Of a stretch of DNA of 47,751 nucleotides, positions 24,776 to 36,277 are shown piece after piece. The notes under the pieces are model-generated. The model worked only from the letters and a program-made list of their open reading frames with translations. It made no database searches and was not told the DNA's origin. Each line of letters starts with the position of its first letter. Within the stretch, counting starts at the first letter, position 1. The stretch is from NCBI GenBank assembly GCA_022376515.1, contig WTXI01000276.1:1-47751 (forward strand), in the 5' to 3' direction. Position numbers and translations under genes: made by a program. Origin of the DNA: Lactifluus volemus. Lineage: Eukaryota; Basidiomycota; Agaricomycetes; Russulales; Russulaceae.

Positions 24776-25288
24776 CCGTCAACTCGTCCTTTACACCCGA
24801 CTTCTCCTCAGACGAGGCTTTTGGCCCTTGAACACTCCTTCACTCGCAGGATCATGCCCTGGCCAGTAATCATCTCATCTGGAGACTCGCAGCGTGGGAG
24901 CCCGAATGATCCGAGTCTCCGGGTACTGGAAATTTCATTTAAACTTTCGCGGAGCGAGGCCTGATGGTAGCGATGTCGCGAGTCGTCTCTGACATCGTGT
25001 CGGTGATCGGTAGGTCATGTCACGGTGGGAGCATGAGCGGACGCGTAATTGAGAAAAGGAGGACATTGAAGAGGCCGGATGAAAGGTGTATGAGACCAAG
25101 ATTGTGGTGGCCAATGGGACGGGATGGTCCGCGAAGGTGCTACGCAGCACAATCGACAAGGGAAGAACACGTAAAATCACATTTAGATATAGCACGGTCA
25201 GAAGGAGGATGCCTGGAGAAGAATGGTGTCTCACACTATGCTTGAACCAAGTACGTTGATCGGCTCTGGATTCTAGGACACATGTGCC
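24776..25288 (-). pseudogene. Truncated 7TM receptor pseudogene 2
   Basis: Aligns with the last two exons of the intact receptor (37020 to about 37607): VLPLSIVLRSTFADHPVPLA, a frameshifted TM7 and tail segment, and the CCTGGCCAGTAATC-type tail sequence near 24855. The reading frame is broken, and homology ends at the same breakpoint as in pseudogene 1 (GGATTCTAGGACAC). All upstream exons are absent. Confidence 0.75.
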
Positions 25289-25818
25289 ATCATTTCCCTA
25301 TCGTTGTCGTCCATTCTGAACATATCTCATGCCACTTTCCCGGCCAGTCTCGTTGGGTCCTTGACCGCATAACCGTGTGGTGGCTGCCTAATACAGTACC
25401 ACAGATAAAAGCGTTGAAGAGGCGTACGTGTATATGCCCATATATTTCAAGTATTTGCTTGACTTTGCCCTTGACGACGCGCCTGCCGTTCGCTAATCTT
25501 CTCCATGCCCAGCCATTCGACATGAAGTTGAATAGTTATGGCGCCAACTCAAATTCGCGGCGAAACGAGTGGCTCAGTCCGATCACCATCAACATTTCTA
25601 GAATTGCACATCACGTCTGCGGTATTGGGTGGCCTCTTGTGATGTCTATATAGTAGTTACGATATCCAGAGGGGTCCGGATACGCGCAGAATAGGACTGA
25701 GACTCACAAATATGAATCCGAGTAGTAGTGACCACTAAGCGCTAACTTGAAGCCACAGACGCGTCAACTTCAATTGGACGCGCGGCCTGGAACCACAGTA
25801 CCTTATCTATCTTTCTGC
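25289..25818. other. Upstream region of PRE5 pseudogene 2
   Basis: Non-coding and homologous to 40555-41037. It keeps a TATATAG-like site near 25650 and the GACGCGTCAA..TTGGACGCGC inverted element near 25758-25783. Confidence 0.5.
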
Positions 25819-26870
25819 ATGGTCGGAGCACTCACTTGCCGTTATCTGAACTTATACTCATCCTAAGAAATCGTTCTGCAACACCTACGATTCGGACAAC
25901 ACCGTCTTCTCGCCCCAAGGCAAATTACATCGAGCAGCCTAAGCACTCGAGGCCGTCAGGCACCAGACGGCCAAAACTCATGCGATCCCCCTTGCTCTCA
26001 AAGTGCGTGCCGTATCATGCCTGTAGCAGCAGCCGCGCTTCGTCTCCTTTCTTTGACTCACACATACGTTGTCCAGCCCTCAGGCGGGGAACTCGCCAGC
26101 AAAAGATGCTCTGCCTCGATGACTACGTCGGCATTCCGACCGCAGGCCTAACCTCGGATCCGCGTGTAATCAGGTCCGTCGTACTATATTTCTCACATTA
26201 AAGCCCCACCCACACACCCAAATTATCTCCTCTCACATGCAGCAACTTTATGCGCCAGCAGGCCATGGCATCCAAGGTGGTCTTCAACCGTCCAGTACCC
26301 GTAAGTCGCCTCATGTCGGTCATCGCTCACTGTCTGTTTCACCACCTTTACCCAATTCGCTGCTTTTTTTTTTCTGGCCAGATGTATGTATTGATCAACC
26401 ATCCAGACGCCAAGTGAACACGCACGATGTCAATACGGTGTCGGTTTCCTCGTGACCACACCGGACCACACCTATACGAGTCCTCGCCAAGCGTTCGCGT
26501 AACTTACCTTGCTGTCTCAATTGACGCCAGTAGCCAAAGCGACAAGACATCTCGAGAGGCATGTTGAGTCTTTCGCCGATTGTACCGTATCCTTCTTTGT
26601 GCGATCATCTTCTCACTCAAAAGTGTTCTATTTGTTCCGGAACTGAACGTTCTTGCGGAAGTTTGGAAGATCTAATTCGCCACTGGTTGCACCCGCTTCG
26701 CGAGACGCTACAGAAGGACAAGGAACTCACGACGAACAACACCCCGATCGGTGTTTCAGGCCCGTGCGGCATTCACGAAGCTGAAGGCACGCCAGTCGAC
26801 TTTCGTATCCTCGAGGGCACCCCGGTCGAGCTGTATAGATATTGGGGACGGTACGCACGGCATCCTCTAA
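25819..26870 (+). pseudogene. PRE5: 20S proteasome alpha-6 subunit (PRE5) pseudogene 2
   Basis: Starts with an ATG as in intact PRE5. The first intron acceptor is lost (AATCG where intact has AATAG), and TAA interrupts the EYALEAV block near 25948. Exon 3 has lost several codons around GELASKR. The terminal block DLIRHWLHPLRETLQ and [20 protein letters not shown] remains, but the sequence then runs into non-coding DNA with no acidic tail. It is clearly a relic of the same gene as 41038-42229. Confidence 0.85.
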
Positions 26871-27411
26871 AGGCTTCTATAATTTGGCTGGGGGATGGCT
26901 GCGATAGCCACAAGTATTGAGATGGGTAGGTTGTCTTTGCACATATCCGATATGAGAGCTTAATACTGGGGGACATTGCGCTTTAGGAACATGTAGAATC
27001 GAAGGACGGACTCTTTGCTTCCGTTCTCAGGCTATGCAGCCTGAATAAACAAATCTAACAGGATGCTAGCGATATCCGAGGAGTCCTTGACAAACACGAG
27101 CCGCAGAAGAACCGGGGAAGATACAAAAAGGGGACATCACCAGACCGAAACAATGCAGGCTGTTTGATTTGTGTAAAAAATGGCGTTGACTTTGCTTTTC
27201 CAGGTCTAGTATTTGTAACCGTTGTTCTCCACGTGCACGCCAAGTTGTTGGAATCGTTCCCTGAGTTGCGTGGCTGGTTAAACACAACATACAATAGGAT
27301 CAGTTACTAAACGAAATATATAGAACTACAGTGCAAGTTAGATCTTTTATTTGTTGTGTTATTGTCGTAGAGTAAAGACACCCGTCTGCCACAGCGCCAC
27401 GCAAGTTTCCG
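26871..27411. other. Spacer with start of an inserted UBP8-like piece
   Basis: Up to about 27138 it aligns with duplicon A (15240-15510, ending GGGGACATCACCA). From there to about 27738 the sequence is absent from A. No gene is seen before 27412; this part would be the promoter of the UBP8-like fragment. Confidence 0.5.
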
Positions 27412-27738
27412 ATGGCCGCCTCTCCCAACTCGGTGACTCGATCCCATTCAGGCTCTGTCGCAACTTCAGATGGGCTTTTCGATGAGTCTACAGAGTTTAC
27501 ACCTTGTTCTCACATCACCGCTCTGCTGGAAGACTCTACCGAGTCTGGCCCTTTGCTCAAGATATTTCGCCGCGCAGTTGTCTGGAGGGCACAGAGGACC
27601 CATGACACGCTCCATCCTGCAAAACGGCGCAAGGTGTGTGTTAGTCACCGGTCTTGATACAGCTACACTCCATGGGTAAAATCGGCAGGTAGCATCCCCA
27701 ACGTGCGGGACTTGCAGACTGGCACCACCCCGCACCAG
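27412..27738 (+). pseudogene. 5' fragment of a UBP8/USP22-like ubiquitin protease gene
   Basis: Exon 1 (27412-27633) opens with ATG and encodes a 74-residue N-terminus with ALLEDSTESGPLLKIFRRAV, a VWRAQRTHD segment and PAKRRK. After a 55-nt intron (27634-27688) exon 2 gives PTCGTCRLAPPR, the beginning of a UBP-type zinc finger (TCGTCGLAL in typical family members). It then stops abruptly where the ordinary duplicon sequence resumes (AACGGACTATCG). The catalytic USP domain is absent, so only a promoter and gene start were captured. Known family role: SAGA histone H2B deubiquitinase. The assignment is from recalled motif similarity. Confidence 0.55.
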
Positions 27739-28399
27739 AACGGACTATCGATAAGGCTATCGAACCGCTGAGTGGGGGAACCGGGCGCCTCGTAAGGTTT
27801 TGCGGAGATTGTGTAGACGCTGGCCTCTGGCCTTCTCTTTGCTTTGCGCCAACGTCCCAATCCAGCTGTTAGCTCCTCAAAATGCGACCCACATCCAGGC
27901 GCGAGCATACACTGACACTTTAACTTGATTCTCTATCAAGCGAACACTAACTTATCTTAGCAAGATCGCTATACTTGCACCGTCCCAGTCGCCCGCTAAG
28001 TAACGTAGCATATATGGGAAGATCTTTGTTTGTTTAGTCTTTATCCAATCTGATTCTCTCCACTTGCTATGCCCCCAAATCTAGTCACGGCCGCCACTTA
28101 GTATAAGACGGGGAAAAATTGGCAGATTTGGGCCATCAATTCGGCATCAAATCGTTGTGTTCTATGCTGTAAATATTGTGGTATTCAACTTAATGAGCAT
28201 TTCATGAGCCCTCAGTGAGTTGCCTTGGCATAAGGAATCGAACCGTGGGACCGTCAAAGACCCCGCCCGGCGCCCGCAGTGGCCCACCTTCATGAGGGTG
28301 TCATTCACTTCTCTCTCGGCCACACGGTATGATGTGGGCTTTTCACACCTTGTATATCTCGTGCTCGTTGCACATAGTATTGCTCTACTCGGAATGTCA
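27739..28399. other. Non-coding duplicon spacer
   Basis: Resembles 15513-16170 (shared GGGAACCGGGCGCC near 27778, TTAGTATAAGACGG near 28097, GAACCGTGGGACCGTC near 28243). No gene is seen. A tRNA-like string near 28225-28260 was considered and rejected. Confidence 0.5.
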
Positions 28400-29950
28400 A
28401 GGGCAACGAAACGTTACATATCAAGCGAATAATACGATTGCCTCATCAAAGGGGTCTTCCCAGTCCTCCAACCAAGCTCCGAATAACCTGACCCATTTGA
28501 CTATCAATTTACTGAAATTCCTTGGGCTCATTTTTGCCTTCCAAGCCCGTTCTCGTCCAGGTGGTGGACACCACCAAGCAGTGTATCGTTCCAGAGTTTA
28601 TCTCACCCGGAATGGCCCAAGCACTGTTCCTCCGCGCCGCCGTAAGTGCTATGTCGCGTGTATGAGCGCCACGGATCAACTGCGAACCCATCCGTAGTCA
28701 ACATTATCGGACCCGTACAAGGAAGGGGTAGAAGGACTGAATATACCGTCAATAAATGCTAACCTATCAGATGCAATGTGGTAATCGCCTAGCGCGTCTA
28801 CGGCTGTAACATTTGGCAGCGGAGGCACTTTGGCTGAGATCTGAGATCTGATATTTTGAATCGTCGTTTGTCCCAAAGCAATCTTCCACAGTCAAACCCA
28901 TATCTTGTGGGCAGAGAGCGACAATGTTCTTCGTGGCCCCAAAGGCTTTGTGATTCAAGGTGCATAAGGGTAAGTGGTACGTACCTCACGGATCCACTTG
29001 GCATGATATAACAGAGCGATGTTAGATCTCAGTCCTCCTGGAAGGAGGAGCTAACAGCAGGATCCCAGTTCTGAGCCTTACATGAGGCCGGCAGATACTG
29101 TTCCAGAAGCATATATTAGTTTCGCCTATCTTATAAAGCAGGACAGAGACATACCTCAAAGCATAGAGACAAAGTCCTTATCTGACTCCAGCTCGCTGAG
29201 GCCAAAGAAGTATTTGAGTGGGCCGCGCGGGGGGCCAATTTTGAGAAGCGAATCAATCATGCTAGGAATATTCACGAGGTTGGACGAACACTTTGGGTCC
29301 GCGGCGAGCCAGATGACGTCCATGTACTCCCAGTTCGCGAGCACCGCGTGCGCCACCGCTAGGAGACGGGAGGAGGTTTAGTATCGTTTGTGAAGTATAA
29401 TTTTTTTTTTAAATGTGCGCACCACTCGACGCAATACACGGCATTACTAATAAGGACGAGATGACCATCACCACAGGACACCGGAGAGGGCACACGAACA
29501 CGATGAGTATATCCATGACGCTTTTCGGGCCGTAAGGTCGTCATCAATGTTCTCGAAACAAGTTGAATCAATATAAGAGCATGTGAAAGGTCGACATGGC
29601 GTCCAGGCGCACCTTCAAGTTAGGGCATCTGTCGCCGACGAAACGTTTTAGACACCCGCAGAATTGCCTGGACCAAACCCCGACATGTCAGCGTGAAAGC
29701 GCCTAGGCTCAATCCAAGGGGCACGTACCATAATAGTTATGCTCTAGCACAAATTCGATGCCGCCGGTGAATCCGCATTACCTGTGTCCAAGTCCTGTTT
29801 GTCTCAAATCCCATCGATAACGATGACTAGTGAGCGAGGACGTGGTTTGTGGTGTCGTGTGTGTTTTTGAAACGTCACCTCAGTCACGGTGGTAGTGATC
29901 TGAACGGGGAACTCGGACTCGGCGGATGCCGCGATGGGCGGCAACGTAAC
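28400..29950 (-). pseudogene. S28 serine carboxypeptidase pseudogene, inverted copy
   Basis: Read on the minus strand it follows the S28 pseudogene of duplicon A: an FSVQ-like start near 29900, EHNYYG-like sequence near 29740, AHAVLANWEYMDVIWLAADP, a CSSNLVN...MIDSLLKIG block, FFGLSELESDKDF, VALCPQDMGLTVEDCFGTN, and a 3' end matching the EFVKAWLEDW region near 28470. Several in-frame stops and deletions (for example just after the VIVIDG block) inactivate it. It retains an EFVLEHNYYG-like stretch that copy A lost, so the two decayed independently. Its orientation is opposite to A although the sequence on both sides is collinear. Confidence 0.7.
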
Positions 29951-29965
29951 GTGCTGCTGGCAGGC

Positions 29966-29993
29966 GCCTGAGCCTGAGCGCTCAGGCTCAGGC
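29966..29993. repeat. 28-bp perfect palindrome at the edge of the inverted S28 segment
   Basis: Each 14-base arm reads GCCTGAGCCTGAGC and its reverse complement follows with no spacer. It lies where the inverted S28 homology ends. It could extrude as a cruciform. Confidence 0.8.
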
Positions 29994-30867
29994 CCTTGAA
30001 AGCCATTGATCGCGATGCGAGCCTATGCGAGCCGCACGTCGATGGAGATTACGGAGGCCGCGTTATGCAGGCCATGCAATGGCTCGTGAAGGACGCTACT
30101 GCCGCATGTACCAATCGAAAAAATATTTTGCTCTGCTAGCTCTCACGCGGGGATCAGCAATCCAACAAAGAACTTGATTCGCCTTTATGTACCTTTCAAT
30201 TTCTTACTAACCCTGAAAAACTTTTAGAAAGTCGATTTTGGACCTTTCTTTCTTCCGGAGACAGGTTTTCTGCCCTTTTTTCTGGTTGCACAAGCGGAAA
30301 AATGCTAATCCTGGGATTCCATGATGGACTCGGATAGAAGCAGATGGTGCAAAACGTGGATGATATTCCAGTTTCAATAACATTCCAGGGCATTTCATTT
30401 CAGTCTTGTGAAGGTTGGGGAAATTGATATCTGGATGGATCGCTGTGGGAACATAACCCCGTTGCCACCAGATTCCCCTCAAAAATTGGTGTCGTAGTAA
30501 GACTCGGACTGTCCCAACACTTGCCTTGTCAGGAGTATTTCCCTTGCCTACCAAGAATGCTGACATTCCCTGCACCTTATGTTCAACGCGGATACAGTAC
30601 AGTACTGCGTCACGTGAGCCTTCACGGGCGCCTGGCGGAGCGGGAAATTCACGCGACTTGGGATAAGACACGTGAGCCTTAGCGCACGTGGCACACGCGT
30701 TCGATGGACCCTCAGTTTCAAGTTGTTCATCAGTCTTTAATATAATGCGGTGATTGGTAAAAATAATCTGACCATGTGTCCGGTTGTTTGTTAGTATGAG
30801 TGCACCCAGGCCGATCCAAAGGGAATGACCAAAGAAAAAAAATCATACCGTACAACCGATTCTACTT
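29994..30867. other. Spacer between inverted S28 and NLR copy 4
   Basis: No gene. From about 30105 it matches the S28/NLR spacers of the other duplicons (CAATCGAAAA.., GATCAGCAATCC). It contains the empty site corresponding to the solo LTR of duplicon A near 30535-30555. The 100 bp just after the palindrome match nothing else I could find here. Confidence 0.55.
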
Positions 30868-33800
30868 CTACTTCGATACATTGTAATCATGTACTGTAGC
30901 CCAATTTGATCCATGCACAAACTTTGAGAGATCAAGTCGCGTCTCATGTCCGCCTGAAACCCAGACAGTGCTGGGTCTATGAAGACACCGCCTGTGAAGT
31001 TCGGGAATCCATAAAAAAAGTTCTTTCGCTTCTCCACATATCCACCCTTCAGTATCGATCCGGGACTGATCCGTAAGGATTTTCTCAGTATCGTTTGATA
31101 GAACCTCCACAGATCTAACCCCTGAGGTGTGTCCAGTACACGGGTCCCCTCCAACCTGTCCTATCGTAACATCCCACGTGCGAATCGTGCGATCGTGCGA
31201 GGCCGACGCAATGCACTGACCATCCAGCGAGAATGCAACAGATGTTGCCCAACCGGTGTGTCCAGTAAACGGGCCCGCTACAATATCTCCTGTTGTGGCG
31301 TCCCACATGCGAATCGTACAATCACCTGAGGCCGACGCGATGTGCATCCCGTCCGGAGAGAATACAGCAGAGCTGACCGGACGGGTGTGGCCAGTAAATA
31401 GTCCCGCTATGATCTGTCCGGTTGTGATATCCCACACGCAAATCGTGGCATCGTCTGAGGCCGATACGAGGCGTTGTCCGTCCGGCGAGAATGCAACAGA
31501 ATTGACCGAACCGGTGTGTCCAGTAAATGGGCCTGCTACGATCCCTCCTGTTGCGACATCCCACATGCAAATCGTGCGATCGCTCGAGGCCGATGCGATT
31601 TGCTTCCCGTTCGGCGAGAACGTAGCAGAGTTGACCGAACTGGTGTGTCCAGTAAGCGGGCCCGTTACAATCTGTCCTGTTGCGACATCCCACATGCGAA
31701 TTGTACTATCGTCCGAGGCCGATGCAATATGCCGCCCGTCCGGCGAGAATGCAGCAGACGTGACCCAATGAGTATGTCCAGTGAACGGGTCCGCTGCAAC
31801 TTGCCCTGTTGCGGCATCCCACACACGAATCGTACAATCGTCCGAGGACGATGCAATGGACAGTCCATCCGGCGAGAATGCAACAGATCTGACCCAATCG
31901 GTGTGTCCAATAAATTGGTCCGCTACCATCTGTCCTGACGTGGCATCCCACATACAAATCACGTAATCGTTCGAGGCTGATGCGATGCGTTGTCCATCTG
32001 GCGAGAAGGCAATAGATCTGACCCCATCACAGTGTCCAGTAAACGAATCAGCTTCAATCTGTCCTGCTGTGATATCCCACACGCGAATCGTGCGATCGTG
32101 CGAGGCCGATGCAATGCGCTGCCCGTCCGGCAAGAATGCAACAGAACAGACCCAATCGGTATGTTCAGTAAACGGGCCCGCTACTATCTCTCCCATTGTG
32201 GCATCCCACAAGCAAATCGTGTGGTCGTGCGAGGCCGATGCGATATGTTGGCCGTCCGGCGAGAATGCAACACTTGCGACAGTACTGGTGTGTCCAATAA
32301 ATGGGCCCGCTACAACCTCTCCCGTTGTGGTGCCCCACACGAGAATCGTGTTGTCAAACGAGGCCGATGCGATGCTCTGTCCGTCTGGCGAAAATGCAAC
32401 AGATGTCACCCAACTGGTGTGTTCAAAAAACGGGCCCGCCACGATCTGTCCTGTTGCGGCATCCCACACGCATATCGTGGTATCGTCCGAGCCCGATGCA
32501 ATGCGTTGCCCGTCTGGCGAGAATGCAACAGATCTGACCCGATCTGTATGTCCTGTGAACGGGCTTGCAACGACCTCTCCCGTTGTGGTATCCCACATTC
32601 GAATCGTGCAATCGTCCGAGGCCGATGCGACGCGCCGCCCGTGCGGGGAGAATGAAACAGAAACGACCGAAGCTGCATGTCCAGTAAATGGGTCCGTTAC
32701 GATTTGTCCTGTTGCGACATCCCACACCCGAATCGTGCAGTCGTCCGAGGCCGATGCAATGTGCTGCCCGTCTGGCGAAAAGACAACACAGTTGACCTGA
32801 GCGGTGTGTCCAGTAAACGGGCCCGCGACGATCTCTCCCGTAGTGGCATCCCACACACGAATCGTGCAATCGGATGAGGCCGATGCGATGCGTTGCCCGT
32901 CCGTCGAAAATGCAACAGAACAGACCGGTCCATCATGTGCATAAATCGTCATTTCCAATGCTGGCCAGTGAGACAATTCCCCAAATTCCAAGGTCAATGT
33001 GTGAGGAAACTGGCAAAGATATTGATTGCGGATGCGGGAAGAGGTTGGTGTAAAAGGGAGGGCAGACACATAGATGTGCGGAACGCTCTTTGCCACGGCC
33101 ATTCCGAAATATCGCACAAATGCGGACGCATCGTGCACCAATCCCAACAAATCCTGGACTTCTGGTTGAGTACGCTGTTGCAGTTTTCCGCAGAAGTCAT
33201 TAGATGTCATACTCAACTAGAGGGTGTACCCACCTCAAGCTGCAACCACGATGACAATACTGGTGAAACAGGGCCCACACGGTTCTTAATGCTAAGCACT
33301 TCCAGCCAGAACAGGAATTTTGTCTCGAAGAACGATCGGACTTTCTCGAAGATATCCTGGTCGAAGGCAAGGTGCCTTAAATGATCGACCCAGTATATAC
33401 ATGCATACGATAGCCCAGATGGAATGTGTTTGGCAATTCGAAATTCAAGTTCTGGGACGTCGCTGTTGGCGAGATATGAGGACTCGAGTTTGCAGATGTT
33501 GAATTTGAGGCTATCGAGCATTAAGCCAAGGCAGGAATGTGCCAACTGTCGATGGGCGTCAGCGAGGTCCACGTAAAACACATTGCTCGTCTTGTTGGTT
33601 AGAAAATCACGGAACGAGGTATGGAGAGGAACGATGGGATGCGTTTGATCAGATGAAGTTACATTACTCAGCAGCGAGCCGAGGCGACGAAGAGTTTCAA
33701 GAACAGGAATAGGATCCAAGTCCTCGGGGTCATCAATGGGAGCATGTCGTCGCAAAGAAATTAAGGACTGCATGGAGAGGGGCTCGATCGCAGCAAGAAG

Positions 33801-36277
33801 CTGTCCCATGATGGATCGAAATAGTGTCTGTGCTTCCTCTGCTTTGAAGTATTCTTTGAGAACTTCTTCGTACAAATGATCCAACAGACCTCCACCACAA
33901 CCTCGAGAGTGTCCCAGCAGGCGCTGTATGACCTTCTTCACGCCGACGCCGAGATTATCAGGGCTATTGATGAACCCGGATGCAACTGCAGCCCACTGAA
34001 ACAGGCCCTCTGACCCCTTCGCTAATCTGTCGCCATGCTCTTTGAAAACTTCCTCGGGGAGCTCATTCTGGAGATAAATCCCAATATCTTGCTCCGTGTC
34101 GGCGGCGAGTTGGGCGTCATTCATGTAGAGGATACGGACAGACTGCGCGTTGGCGAACGCAGGTTCGATACCATGCTCCGGCCTCGTAGTGATAAGTACG
34201 CGGAAGTTTGGCGGGAGGTCGATGAGGTGTTGGGCAAGAAATGTATGTAGACCCATTTTGCCGATCGTGATGCCACTCTCATCCAACGCATCGATGACGA
34301 TAAGGATGGTGCCATCGAGTTGTAGGTACTTGAGTGGTTCAAGGAGGAGCCATTCAAAAAGTCGAGGATAATCTCGGGTACTACGAAAAGACGAATTGCC
34401 AATAACAGCCTTCCCGAGGGCGACTTTGAACGGGGGATAACGATCGCAGAGATCACGAGAAAGGGTTGTGAAGAGATGATAACCATCGTCTTTAGATTCC
34501 TCCTTCCGACGAAAAGCGATATAAGAACCAAGACGATTCTTGTCGAAGAGACGCGCGACCTCATGCGCAATCGAGGACTTTCCTGTGCCTGCCTGGCCGA
34601 AGAGAACGAGGCCACGTTCAGACTTGGGATTCCCGACCCATTCAATGATGTGATGCAAAAAATCTTGGCGAGTGCCCGGATGACAGCCCTTCCTATCGTT
34701 GAATCGCCAGCCTCCTATAACAGGCGTTTCTCCGATTATTGCCCTCAATCCTGCGCTCCCCTGTCAGATGGATGATCCGACGATTTGTCAGAACTACGCA
34801 CCAGTTTCCAATGCCTGGTTCGACCTTTCCGTTAGCTGCGCTCTCATATCATCTCGTATCTGAATGACAGCAGCCCCAGCGATGACATTAACATATGTGA
34901 GGAATTTCTTATGCAGTCGGACGAATGTTGTGCGGTAGGTTTCGACTTTGTCGTCAAGCTGGCCGCCGATATTCTTGAAAACTCGTTTTCCTGGAAATCA
35001 CATGTCAATAATAAGCAACGAGACACATCAAGATGACGTGCCGACTTTCACATCCTTCGCATAGGATTCGATAAATTCGGCAGATTCGGAGACGCACTGC
35101 AGCATCTCCTCGAGGATTTTTGCCTGCGTAGATCCCTGCCGAATGCTCGTCAAAACATCCGCGTCCTTCGCAAATTCAAACGCGTCCTGTATCGCAGTAA
35201 GTAGTGTGCGGACGTTATCGTCAAGCTGAAACTGGTGGAGCAAAGTCTGGTAGCGAAGTGAAAAGAGAAGAATGAACGTTCCGTTGACCTCCGACAAAGC
35301 AAGGACACGCACCTCGGGGATCTTTGAGAACAGACTCCATGCTAAGCTGGCATAGGGGTTCAGCTGGGGCGGAATGAAGTCAGCGAAGGGTAGGGGGGGA
35401 GGATATTTTGTGCATACTTTTAGGATTGGACTGACTGTGTCCATCACCCATTTGATAGTATTAGCGGTAGTCTTCCACGTGTTCACCGTGTCCAAAGCTT
35501 CCCCAGCGCGATCGAGCGTACGTGACATCTCCGTCTGGCTGTCCGCCATCGATGCCACAGGAGTACCGCCCTCGATGGGAACGGCACCCGTCAGAGATGA
35601 AGATATGGCGTTGGCAGCTGCCGCCGGTCGCGTAGTATCAGCAGAATGCGGAGCGCCCTCTTCAGCGACAGGGTTGTCTTGATCTACCATTCTTGGGATT
35701 GAGGCGTTGTCTGCCGCAGTCACAGACAAGCTCGGATTTGCTGACATGGTGATTGTTATGTAGGGTATGGCCGGCTCCGTCAGGTGTCCAGGATGTCGGT
35801 CAGCATTGCCGAAAATAATGTCGAGTTCTACAGGTTGGATGCTCAGCGAGACGTGAGTAAAAATCCTAAAACGACGAACCGCGTTGGGGTTCACAAGGAA
35901 TTTCCTGCGTTCCAACAAGGATATCTTTCTGCATGGCCCTTTTCGCATAAAGAGATATTGCAACACGAGAATGTGGTAGTACAGTGCTACAGGAGAGTTA
36001 GTTGTAAATAGAAGCAAAAATATGAGAATGCTTACAACAAACCAGCATCCTCATTCCACTCCACACGATTCCCCATGCTCCGCACAGCTCGTGTATGCCA
36101 AGTTCTCGCCCCAGCGATCACAGTAACATAAAAACGACATTCTTTTCGAGAGATAGTCTTGTGATGGGGAAGGTTCTGTGCCCTGAGGACTGGCAGGGAA
36201 CGGATATATACTACTTGTCACAGCGAGATATCAAGACACATACCGGTTAGTTGGAGCGGGAAGGAGCTAGGTTGCAT
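30868..36277 (-). CDS. C2-NACHT-WD40 NOD-like receptor, copy 4 (intact)
   Basis: Nine exons: 36277-36244, 36189-36036, 35986-35880, 35827-35418, 35363-35313, 35246-35042, 34990-34802, 34750-33234 and 33174-30868. They total 4974 nt (1657 aa), all in phase, and most exon lengths are identical to copy 3 (34, 154, 107, 51, 205, 189 and 1517 nt). Domains: C2 (VLRAQNLPHHK, CRFYVTVIAG, VAISLYAK), helical linker with QTEMSRTLDRAGEALDTV, NACHT (GQAGTGKSS; ILIVIDALDES), the HIYVSALPF junction, 14 WD40 repeats, and a tail with KELFLWIPELHR. The sixth intron begins with GC. Each WD40 repeat corresponds position by position to copies 2 and 3, so repeat number has been stable. Likely a cytosolic non-self sensor; the partner is unknown. 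Confidence 0.93.

Larger units (their letters stand above)
18267..30110. repeat. Tandem segmental duplicon, copy B (about 11.8 kb)
   Basis: Contains NLR copy 3 (-), U6 pseudogene 2 (+), truncated receptor pseudogene 2 (-), PRE5 pseudogene 2 (+), a UBP8-like 5' fragment (+) and an inverted S28 pseudogene (-). It shares with copy A the U6 core replacement and the receptor deletion endpoint, so A and B are sisters relative to C. Boundaries are approximate. Confidence 0.8.

Noticed and set aside
28220..28265. tRNA-like end (AATCGAACC with flanking bases)
   Set aside because: The T-stem does not pair, no matching anticodon arm is found, and the string is not kept in duplicon A.
35028..36017. A single-exon 329-aa minus-strand frame as the NLR copy 4 N-terminus
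   Set aside because: It reads through two introns and puts the C2 coding sequence in the wrong frame. Splicing 35986-35880 to 35827 gives a proper C2 domain in phase.
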